Of a stretch of DNA of 7,654 nt, positions 1 through 5,742 are shown piece by piece. Below the pieces are notes generated by a model. That model did no database searches. It saw only the letters and a program-made list of their open reading frames with translations, and was not told the origin of the DNA. The stretch spans positions 1 to 7,654 of the forward strand of contig CAMPYS010000059.1 of NCBI GenBank assembly GCA_946998295.1, given 5' to 3'. The stretch is from an uncultured Prevotella sp. Its GTDB lineage: Bacteria > Bacteroidota > Bacteroidia > Bacteroidales > Bacteroidaceae. The first letter of the stretch is position 1. Each line of letters opens with the position of its first letter. Both the position numbers and the translations under genes were made by a program.

Positions 1-19
1 GATTCTTCCTTCTGGTTTT

Positions 20-55
20 AAGGGTTTGTTAGATTACTTCTAACAAACCCTTTTT
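20..55 (+). terminator. Rho-independent terminator of an upstream gene
   Basis: A perfect 14-bp stem (20-33 pairs with 39-52) closes a 5-nt loop, TTACT, and runs into TTTTT. The T-run lies on the plus-strand side only, so it ends a plus-strand transcript that starts left of the window. The stem arms contain GTTTGTT and AACAAAC, the same words found in the arms of the repeat hairpins at 96-195. Confidence 0.88.
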
Positions 56-95
56 GTGTTTTGTGTGTTTTATGTAGTATTTTTGCTTCTTTTAT

Positions 96-195
96 CCCGC
101 ATTTGTTCCCTTTTTGGGTCAAATGGTAAACAAACGCAGGAACACTTTCCCGAGTTTGTTCCCTTTTTGGGTGTTTTGGTAAACAAACTTGGGAA
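96..195. repeat. Two tandem 47-bp hairpin-forming repeat units
   Basis: Unit 1 is 96-142 and unit 2 is 149-195, starting 53 bp apart and matching at about 38 of 47 positions. Two blocks are identical in both: TTTGTTCCCTTTTTGGGT and TGGTAAACAAAC. Each unit folds as an inverted repeat. In unit 2, 149-160 pairs with 182-193 over 12 positions with one G-T wobble. In unit 1, 96-107 pairs with 129-140 with two mismatches. No T-run follows on either strand, so these are not ordinary terminators. Function is unknown; a structured RNA element, a protein-binding site pair or a small dispersed repeat are all possible. Confidence 0.8.
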
Positions 196-232
196 AATAT
201 TCCTTTAGGATGAACGTAAATTAGGTCAAATC

Positions 233-241
233 TGGTATAAA
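233..241 (+). promoter_or_regulatory. Candidate extended -10 promoter
   Basis: TGGTATAAA matches an extended -10 element (TGnTATAAT) with one base different. No good -35 hexamer lies 16-18 bp upstream. Transcription would begin near 247-249 and has no convincing gene to read. It may drive a short non-coding transcript that ends at the hairpin at 443-483. Confidence 0.35.
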
Positions 242-544
242 GTGCGCAATACTTCGCGTATATTATGCAACACTTATGTAATCAATGTTTTTGCTTATAG
301 TCGAAAGCGCATCAATCTTTTAATATGCGATTTGGATCAAATATTAACAAGTACAGTGTCTCTACTCTCATACGTACGACTATGCTTAGAACTAATTTCT
401 AAACTGTTTGCCACCGAAAACCAGTTACTTTGTACAACACATGTACTTATGCATATAGCAGAAAATATGCATAAGTACTTTTTATTAAAATTGATTATCT
501 TCATTGATTATCCTAATTATGTAAAAATATTTAGCTATAAATAT
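242..544. other. Intergenic stretch without a convincing gene
   Basis: This 300-bp stretch separates the repeat pair from the 3' end of the importer operon. The only open frame (GTG at 242 to a stop at 559) has no ribosome binding site, begins directly after a -10-like element, reads through the terminator hairpin at 443-483, and encodes a low-complexity, Leu/Ile/Tyr-rich product typical of translated AT-rich spacer. What it does hold is the 14-bp hairpin and, just past the permease stop, a direct repeat AAATATTTAGC (near 527-550). Confidence 0.6.
443..483 (+). terminator. Strong hairpin with T-run, no gene upstream
   Basis: A perfect 14-bp inverted repeat (443-456 with 465-478) surrounds an 8-nt loop and is followed by TTTTT at 479-483, the form of a plus-strand terminator. 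No plus-strand gene precedes it. On the minus strand it lies about 65 bp beyond the stop of the distal permease and could protect or end that mRNA, but no T-run follows it in that direction. Confidence 0.65.
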
Positions 545-1378
545 TTAGCCTTTTACTGATCCAGCTAAAAGACCAGAAACTATCCACTTTTGGCAGAAGC
601 AGAAGAAAATAAACACTGGAATCAAAGCTAATACGGTCGTTGCCATGAACAAAGGCCAGTTTGTTGTAAATTGTTGTACAGCATTGTAAACCTGTAAGAC
701 AACAGTCTGTTTGTCTGTTGATGATAAGAACACGCTTGGTAAAAGAAAGTCATTCCAAGTGCCCATTGTTTGGAAAACAACTACGGCTACAATAATTGGA
801 CGTATAAGAGGCAGAACTATGGTCCAATATATTCGGAATGGTCCTGCGCCATCAATTTTTGCTGCTTCAAATAATTCTTGTGGAAGAGCTTTCATATAGC
901 CAACAATAAGAAAATAGCAAAAGACGCAGCTACCCATATATAGTGCTACAAGACCTGTAAGAGTATCTGTTAAACCTATTGAAGATTCCATACGGTATAA
1001 AGGCAATAAAGTCGCTTGTGCTGGTATTGCAAATGTAATCATTAGGATTGACCCAATAATCATAGTAAAAAGAGATTTTTTCTGTACGACGCCATAAGCT
1101 GCAAGTGATCCGATTAATACTTGCAAAATAACAGCAACAGCAGTCACAATAATTGTGTTTATAAATGCTTGAATAATTGTTCCATCTGCAAACGCATCTA
1201 TGTAATTATTCCATAGCCATTGTGTTGGTAGTTGCAATGGGTGTTTAATCATGTCGATAGGTGTTTTGAATGAACTAATTACAACGTAGTACAGTGGGAC
1301 AGCGCAGATTAGAGCAATAGTCCAAACAACTATAGTTCGAACTGTTTGAGATACGATTTTGCGACGCTTATTCATCAT
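545..1378 (-). CDS. Carbohydrate ABC transporter permease, MalG type
   Basis: This is the second inner-membrane subunit of a CUT1-type sugar importer. It pairs with the permease encoded just upstream to form the translocation channel. The 277-residue length is normal for the MalG family. About six membrane segments are visible, and the cytoplasmic loop that docks the ATPase carries the EAA motif: EAAKIDGAG at 171-179, then IVLPL at 187-191. The C-terminus, GLLAGSVKG, is the usual MalG ending. I chose ATG at 1378 because AAGGAG (1390-1385) lies 6 nt upstream. An in-frame ATG at 1375 is equally usable (9 nt), while a start at 1438 would add 20 residues that do not fit the family. The start overlaps the previous gene's TGA as ATGA, suggesting coupled translation. 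No ATPase gene follows; a shared MsiK-like ATPase elsewhere is inferred. Confidence 0.95.
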   Translation of the reverse strand: MMNKRRKIVSQTVRTIVVWTIALICAVPLYYVVISSFKTPIDMIKHPLQLPTQWLWNNYIDAFADGTIIQAFINTIIVTAVAVILQVLIGSLAAYGVVQKKSLFTMIIGSILMITFAIPAQATLLPLYRMESSIGLTDTLTGLVALYMGSCVFCYFLIVGYMKALPQELFEAAKIDGAGPFRIYWTIVLPLIRPIIVAVVVFQTMGTWNDFLLPSVFLSSTDKQTVVLQVYNAVQQFTTNWPLFMATTVLALIPVFIFFCFCQKWIVSGLLAGSVKG

Positions 1379-2319
1379 TGGAATCTCCTTGCAACTGTGC
1401 TTGATACCTTCATTTGGATTGCAATAACAATTACGCAAGCAATCGTGAATAATGTAGATAATGCGGATGCTAAACCAACATCAGATTGTCCCATTCCTCG
1501 CATAATGATCGCTTGAGTTATTGTATTTGTTGAATGACCAGGACCTCCAGCGGTCAAGGTGTATGGTAAGTCGTATATTTTCAAAGCAGTTGTCATCAAT
1601 AAAAATGTTGAAACAACCATTCCAGGAATTAACTGTGGCAAAGTTATATGAACGAATCGCTGTAAACCATTCGCACCATCCACTCTCGCTTGTTCATAGA
1701 GATCTGCTGGAATTGCCTGAAGCCATGCGATGTATAAAGTAGCATGCCATCCAACTTGCATCCATACTGCTACGAACATTACGCAAAAACGTGCCCAGTT
1801 ATCTTGAGAAAGCCATTGAATAGAAGGTAAGCCAAATGTGTGTAAAACTTGATTGGCGACTCCAGAATCTAAAGGAGAAAAAATATATTGCCAAATTAAG
1901 CCAATTACTGCTTGTGCTGGTACTCCTAGGAAGAAGAACAGTGATCGCAAAAAACTCTTACCAATCATTGCTTGATTTAAAACAACGGCTAGAGGAATTG
2001 CCAGACATGTAACTACGATGGTAACGATGAATGAATACATCAATGTAAAAATTAATGCTGAAAGTAATGATGTATCAGAAAAGACTTGTTGATACTTTTG
2101 CAATCCGATAAAGTGAAAATTTAAATCATAGCCATTGAAATCAGTAAATGAGTAAAAAATTGATTGTGTTAAAGGAATTAAAGTTAACACAATAAAAATA
2201 ACCACTATTGGCAATAGGAACCAAAATGAAGTCAAATTATCTTTAAAGGCAGCTGAAGATACAGAAAACTTACGTCTTATTTGCTCAGAATTGCTGCTAT
2301 TGTTTGGTGAACACCTCAT
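1375..2319 (-). CDS. Carbohydrate ABC transporter permease, MalF type
   Basis: This is the first inner-membrane subunit of the CUT1 importer. The protein has 314 residues, typical for actinobacterial MalF-type permeases that lack the extra N-terminal segments of E. coli MalF. A hydrophilic N-terminus of about 30 residues leads into the first membrane span (about 31-51), and five more hydrophobic segments follow. The ATPase-docking EAA loop reads LYEQARVDGANG (207-218) followed by ITLPQL (225-230). The family-typical LTAGGPGHST lies at 255-264. ATG at 2319 is chosen because GAGGGGG (2333-2327) precedes it by 7 nt; the frame is open to 2391, but those 24 residues are unlike a permease N-terminus and would cover this Shine-Dalgarno sequence. 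It lies 143 bp after the binding-protein gene, with a long hairpin between them, and overlaps the next permease by 4 bp. Confidence 0.95.
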   Translation of the reverse strand: MRCSPNNSSNSEQIRRKFSVSSAAFKDNLTSFWFLLPIVVIFIVLTLIPLTQSIFYSFTDFNGYDLNFHFIGLQKYQQVFSDTSLLSALIFTLMYSFIVTIVVTCLAIPLAVVLNQAMIGKSFLRSLFFFLGVPAQAVIGLIWQYIFSPLDSGVANQVLHTFGLPSIQWLSQDNWARFCVMFVAVWMQVGWHATLYIAWLQAIPADLYEQARVDGANGLQRFVHITLPQLIPGMVVSTFLLMTTALKIYDLPYTLTAGGPGHSTNTITQAIIMRGMGQSDVGLASALSTLFTIACVIVIAIQMKVSSTVARRFQ

Positions 2320-2398
2320 AGTAATGCCCCCTCTATGATCTACAAATCTGCTATTGCTAACAGGGTTACAGATGCAAATTACTCTTGCCAATTAAAAC

Positions 2399-2450
2399 GG
2401 GTTGCACTCCGTAACAAATTTTACTGATTTAAAATTTCAGAGTGCAACCC
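2399..2450 (-). promoter_or_regulatory. Long intra-operon hairpin, likely leaky terminator or mRNA stabiliser
   Basis: A perfect 11-bp outer stem (2399-2409 with 2440-2450; GGGTTGCACTC) encloses an asymmetric internal loop and an inner 8-bp stem (2416-2423 with 2430-2437) closed by a 6-nt loop. Read on the minus strand it begins about 12 nt after the binding-protein stop and is followed by GTTTTAATT, a weak T-run. It fits the known pattern in which a stem-loop after the binding-protein gene lowers permease expression relative to the binding protein. That role is inferred. Confidence 0.7.
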
Positions 2451-2462
2451 ATTCTGCTTATA

Positions 2463-3716
2463 CTATTTCATCGAATTCCATTTATCGTCTAACAACTTAG
2501 TGAATTCTTTTGGAGTGATTTTTCCTTGAACTAGCTCTTGCTGACGAGATGCCATCTCTGTCATCATTGCGCTAGGAGACTTGGAGAAGTTCACCCAGTA
2601 GAATTTGTTATTTTGGAAATAATCCTTAATAACTCCAGCAAGTTCAGCAGGAGGATCTGCGCGATACTTATCAGATAATGACAAAGTTCCAGCATTCGTT
2701 GTGAACGTCTTAAGACCATCCTTGCTGTTCAAATATGCTAAGAATGTTTTTGCTGCTTCTTGCTGAGCCTTAGATGCTTTAGCTGCAATGGCGAATCCTT
2801 GGTCAGGACCACCATTAATCCACTGCTCTCCCTTCTGATAAGAAGGCATAGGGGCAACACCAAAATTAATTCCAGAGGCTTTCACGTCTGCCAAATCCCA
2901 AGGACCAGAACGCATAACTGCAAGATTTCCAGTGACAAATTCTTGCTTTACCTGATCTGCTGTTAAGCCAATACTCTTATGAGGAATGACTTTTGCGTCT
3001 ATAGCTTTAGCCCATTCGCTCAATGCTGGAGTCCACTCTTTACTAAATGTTGAAGATCCATTCCAGATCACTTCGTCTTGCTTATCGTTCTTGTCAGAAG
3101 CATATTTACTTGCTAATAATGCTTCGAATGTGCCAGATGGTTGTGTGTTAAAATCTTCCAAGAATGCGACTTTACCAGAATCATTAATCTTCTTGCCCAT
3201 CGTAATAAAGTCGTCCCATGTCTTAGGGAATTCAGTGTATCCAGCTTGTTTCAAAATATCTTTGTTGTAAAACATTGCACCAACCCAAGCAGAAACTGGC
3301 ATGCCATATGTTTTACCGTTATGTTGGAATAGCTTGAAGTTTGATTCATCAATTCCAGAGAAGAATTTTGATCCTGAAATATCCAGAGCTTGACCAGATT
3401 GCATTATGTCAGTGCGGTTATCCATTGTTAAATTGAAAATCGTCGGAGGAGTGCCGCCAGCTAGTCGAGTTTGCAGAGTTTGGATGTATTGCGTTGAATT
3501 TTGACCATATTGCGCATCAATCTTAATATTTGGATGTGCTTTTTGAAATGCTGAAATTACATTGCCTATCTGATTTTTCTTGAAGTAAGAATAAAACGAA
3601 ATAGATACTTTTCCAGCAGAATTTCCATTGCCACATGCTCCCAATGGTAATAGCACTGTGGCGAGTGTCACCAGTGCCACCGCCGTGCGCTTTACATTTC
3701 GAAACCCACACCTCAT
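2463..3716 (-). CDS. Extracellular sugar-binding lipoprotein of ABC importer
   Basis: This is the family 1 solute-binding protein that captures the sugar outside the membrane and delivers it to the two permeases. The 417-residue product starts with a basic N-terminus (RNVKR, 6-10), a hydrophobic stretch, and the lipobox LGAC with the lipidated cysteine at 28. Family landmarks are YGMPVSAWVGAMFYNKDIL (137-155) and the signature FVTGNLAVMRSGPWDLAD (260-277), with INGGPDQGFAIAAKAS (300-315) further on. Several Trp and Tyr residues (for example W144, W273, W374) could stack on sugar rings. ATG at 3716 is preceded by AAAGGA (3729-3724) at 7 nt; a start at 3743 would add residues ahead of the signal peptide and lacks a binding site. 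It is the first gene of the operon and faces the GH31 gene across the control region. Ligand unknown, probably the GH31 substrate. Confidence 0.95.
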   Translation of the reverse strand: MRCGFRNVKRTAVALVTLATVLLPLGACGNGNSAGKVSISFYSYFKKNQIGNVISAFQKAHPNIKIDAQYGQNSTQYIQTLQTRLAGGTPPTIFNLTMDNRTDIMQSGQALDISGSKFFSGIDESNFKLFQHNGKTYGMPVSAWVGAMFYNKDILKQAGYTEFPKTWDDFITMGKKINDSGKVAFLEDFNTQPSGTFEALLASKYASDKNDKQDEVIWNGSSTFSKEWTPALSEWAKAIDAKVIPHKSIGLTADQVKQEFVTGNLAVMRSGPWDLADVKASGINFGVAPMPSYQKGEQWINGGPDQGFAIAAKASKAQQEAAKTFLAYLNSKDGLKTFTTNAGTLSLSDKYRADPPAELAGVIKDYFQNNKFYWVNFSKSPSAMMTEMASRQQELVQGKITPKEFTKLLDDKWNSMK

Positions 3717-3762
3717 TGTGATTTCCTTTCTTTGTGATAGCAAATTTTTTTACCATCTTTTC

Positions 3763-3776
3763 AATACGTATTAGTA
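3763..3776. promoter_or_regulatory. LacI-family operator O1 (importer side)
   Basis: AATACGTATTAGTA contains the 10-bp palindrome AATACGTATT centred on CG, as expected for LacI-family operators, where a hinge-helix leucine inserts at a central CpG. The same 14-mer recurs at 3975-3988. It lies 47 bp upstream of the binding-protein start, where a bound repressor would block initiation or early elongation. Confidence 0.7.
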
Positions 3777-3787
3777 CTGATAGGTAC

Positions 3788-3816
3788 AGTATGGCACATA
3801 TCTTATAAAAATGCAA
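3788..3816 (-). promoter_or_regulatory. Possible promoter of the importer operon
   Basis: Read on the minus strand, TTGCAT (3816-3811) and CATACT (3793-3788) are spaced 17 bp apart. Matches to consensus are only 3/6 and 4/6, so this is the best of several weak choices. Transcription from it would begin near 3781, placing operator O1 at about +5 to +18. Confidence 0.25.
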
Positions 3817-3942
3817 CTTAAATATAGTTGTATGTGTTTTCAAAAAGATATATGACAAGCTTAAAAATAGTGATTTATTAAGGGATTTCGTTATTTATAA
3901 GCAAGATAAATTTGTATGGATAAAGAATATTTTTATATATAT

Positions 3943-3971
3943 TAGACAATATCCATTATTAATATTATAGT
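3943..3971 (+). promoter_or_regulatory. Promoter of the GH31/repressor unit
   Basis: TAGACA (3943-3948) and TATAGT (3966-3971) each match the housekeeping consensus at 5 of 6 positions with the ideal 17-bp spacer. The predicted start, near 3978, falls inside operator O2, giving a leader of about 50 nt before the glycosidase ATG. Repressor binding there would directly exclude RNA polymerase. Confidence 0.6.
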
Positions 3972-3988
3972 ATTAATACGTATTAGTA
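3971..3988. promoter_or_regulatory. LacI-family operator O2 (GH31 side)
   Basis: TATTAATACGTATTAGTA is an 18-bp palindrome centred on CG with a single mismatched pair. It shares the 14-mer AATACGTATTAGTA with O1, 212 bp away, close to 20 helical turns. It overlaps the end of the -10 element and the predicted start site of the GH31 promoter. Confidence 0.75.
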
Positions 3989-4028
3989 ATAATTGAATGT
4001 ATACAGATAATATTTTTTAGGATGCAAG

Positions 4029-5648
4029 ATGAACGTGGAAATTAGTCGCACAACGGATGTGCTAAACACTGCAGACACAACAAAAACAGATGTAGTTTCA
4101 AATGTAGTCGATAAATTTGTAACCACAATTAAGTTGCTCGAAGGAGAGCGCTGGTGGGGTGGAACAGTAATTGATGGAATATATGAGCCGTTTGGAGAAC
4201 AAGTATTTACAAGAGATTTGTCTGAATGGACTCAAAAACTAAGAGAAGTTCCTGAAGCCTCAAATCAATCTTCTCCATTACTAATATCTACGTGTGGACG
4301 ATATGTATGGTGCAAAGAACCTTTCAAATTTACATTCGCAGATAGAACTCTATCGATAGAACATTCATCATCACTAACGTTTACCAAAGTTGGCGATAAA
4401 TTATCTGATGCTTATAAGTATGCTTGCAATAAATATTTTCCACCAAGCGGTAGAAGTATACCTGCAGATCTTATTGATAAGCCACAATATAATACTTGGA
4501 TAGAAATGCCTTATGCTCCAACACAAAATAAAGTAGAAAATTATGCGCGTCAGATTCTTGAATCAGGAATGCCATCTGGAATCATTATGATTGATGACAA
4601 ATGGTCACCTGATTATGGTGATTGGACATTTGATATCTCGCGTTTTCCAAAACCTCGTAAAATGATTGACTTATTGCACGAACAAGGCTTTCGTGTAATG
4701 CTTTGGCTCGTGCCTTTCATTAGTCCTGATTCTGAAAATTTCCGTTATTTGGAAAAAGAAAATCTTTTATTGAGAAGTGTAAATGGAGAGACAGCAATAC
4801 GACGATGGTGGAATGGCTTGAGTGCTGTTCTTGATTTGTCGCATCCAAAAGCGATCTCTTGGTTAGAAGAGAAACTTGATGCTCTTAGACAAATAGGTGT
4901 TGATGGGTTTAAATTCGATGGTGGTGATTTTTATGAGTATCATAACGATGACATTTCATATGAATCAATGACGTCTGCAGAATTTTGTGAACGATGGGCG
5001 AAATTCGGGTTACGTTACTCTTACAACGAGTTTAGAGCATGTTGGAAAATGGGTGGTCAGCCTTTAGCGCAGCGCTTACGAGATAAGCCACAATCGTGGG
5101 GTGTTGAAGGTCTACAATCGCTTATTCCAGAAATAATAGCTCAAGGTCTTATTGGTCACGCCTTTACCTGTCCAGACATGATTGGTGGAGGTGAAATTGA
5201 ATCTATGCAAAATGCTAATAGTATAGATCAAGATTTCTTTATTAGATATGCACAGATAGCAGCATTATGTCCTATGATGCAATTCTCTACTTTACCTCAC
5301 CGTGTTTTAGATAAAGAACACATGAAAGCTCTAATTTGTGCTATGAGAACAAGAGAAGCATATTTGCCTACGATACAAAAGTTTGCATTAAATGCTGCTG
5401 ACACTGGTGAGCCAATAGTTCGACCAATGTCTTACCACTACGATCATTGTGAAGATATAATTGATCAATTCTTGCTTGGAGACAGAATTATAGTTGCTCC
5501 AGCTCTCCATAAATATCAAAAACAGCGTTCTGTTTATATTCCTGATGGAAGTTGGGAAAGTGATGATAAAATTATTTTTAATGGACCAACTACTATCATT
5601 GTTGATACGCCATTGGATCGAATTCCAATATTCACGAAAAAACTGTAG
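4029..5648 (+). CDS. GH31 family alpha-glycosidase, cytoplasmic
   Basis: The enzyme hydrolyses a non-reducing alpha-linked sugar by a retaining mechanism, probably acting on the oligosaccharide brought in by the divergent importer. It has 539 residues and no signal peptide. A short beta-rich N-terminal part (about 30-120) precedes the TIM barrel (about 150-440) and a C-terminal beta domain. Barrel landmarks are MIDDKWSPDYGDW (187-199), MLWLVPFISPDS (224-235), RWWNGLSAVLDL (259-270), GFKFDGGD (293-300) with predicted nucleophile D297, CPDMIGGGE (381-389), and GEPIVRP (460-466). This set resembles the MYORG/alpha-galactosidase branch of GH31 rather than the alpha-glucosidase or xylosidase branches, but substrate is uncertain. 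The position usually holding the acid/base Asp in a WG-x-D motif reads WGVE, with E360. ATG at 4029 has AGGA (4019-4022) 6 nt upstream; a 7-codon out-of-frame ORF starts at 4022. The LacI gene follows after 94 bp. Confidence 0.93.
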   Translation: MNVEISRTTDVLNTADTTKTDVVSNVVDKFVTTIKLLEGERWWGGTVIDGIYEPFGEQVFTRDLSEWTQKLREVPEASNQSSPLLISTCGRYVWCKEPFKFTFADRTLSIEHSSSLTFTKVGDKLSDAYKYACNKYFPPSGRSIPADLIDKPQYNTWIEMPYAPTQNKVENYARQILESGMPSGIIMIDDKWSPDYGDWTFDISRFPKPRKMIDLLHEQGFRVMLWLVPFISPDSENFRYLEKENLLLRSVNGETAIRRWWNGLSAVLDLSHPKAISWLEEKLDALRQIGVDGFKFDGGDFYEYHNDDISYESMTSAEFCERWAKFGLRYSYNEFRACWKMGGQPLAQRLRDKPQSWGVEGLQSLIPEIIAQGLIGHAFTCPDMIGGGEIESMQNANSIDQDFFIRYAQIAALCPMMQFSTLPHRVLDKEHMKALICAMRTREAYLPTIQKFALNAADTGEPIVRPMSYHYDHCEDIIDQFLLGDRIIVAPALHKYQKQRSVYIPDGSWESDDKIIFNGPTTIIVDTPLDRIPIFTKKL

Positions 5649-5742
5649 AGTATATTTTGTATATATTATGTATTCTGTATATTTTGCGATTGATGGCAAG
5701 TAGTACGAAGGTTGTAATTGCTTAGCGATAGGTTGTAATGCA
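5649..5742 (+). promoter_or_regulatory. Spacer between GH31 and repressor genes with direct repeats
   Basis: No terminator hairpin is visible, so read-through from the GH31 gene is likely. The spacer has two copies of GTATATTTTG (5650-5659 and 5677-5686) and two copies of AGGTTGTAAT (5709-5718 and 5730-5739), the latter spaced 21 bp apart. The second AGG (5730-5732), 10 nt before the ATG, is the only and rather weak Shine-Dalgarno candidate for the repressor gene. Confidence 0.45.

Larger units (their letters stand above)
3717..4028. promoter_or_regulatory. Divergent control region between importer and GH31/repressor units
   Basis: This 312-bp, very A/T-rich spacer separates two divergent units. 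It holds two LacI-type operator cores (3763-3776 and 3971-3988), a good plus-strand promoter (3943-3971), a weaker minus-strand promoter, and two further dyads: TACTG/CAGTA (3775-3779 with 3787-3791) and an 8-bp arm pair with one mismatch (3811-3818 with 3826-3833). No coding potential is evident; the open minus frame running into it from the binding-protein gene is out of frame and has no start signal. Confidence 0.8.

Noticed and set aside
96..195. CRISPR array
   Set aside because: Only two units, a 6-bp gap between them, and imperfect identity. No spacers and no cas genes are present.
1..240. Riboswitch or T-box leader
   Set aside because: Paired elements are present, but no known riboswitch core or T-box sequence is recognisable and no plus-strand gene follows within range.
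369..378. CATACGTACG as a third LacI operator
   Set aside because: Only the central ATACGTA matches the O1/O2 core; the flanking AGTA and the outer palindrome are missing and no regulated gene starts nearby.
242..559. Open frame of 105 codons starting at GTG
   Set aside because: No ribosome binding site, starts directly after a -10-like element, runs through a terminator hairpin and into the 3' end of the opposite-strand permease. A faint likeness to the leucine-rich N-terminus of some integrase-type transposases (DLDQILTSTVSLL, ATENQLL) was too weak to support a pseudogene call.
3523..3858. Open minus-strand frame over the binding-protein 5' end and control region
   Set aside because: It is out of frame with the clear signal peptide and lipobox, has no start signal, and covers the operator and promoter region.
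4022..4045. Seven-codon upstream ORF overlapping the GH31 start
   Set aside because: Its ATG lies within the Shine-Dalgarno sequence, leaving no ribosome binding site of its own, so translation is unlikely.
5388..5699. Antisense open frame over the 3' end of the GH31 gene
   Set aside because: It lies opposite a well-supported coding region and its translation is low-complexity and Ile/Tyr/Asn-rich, with no recognisable domain.
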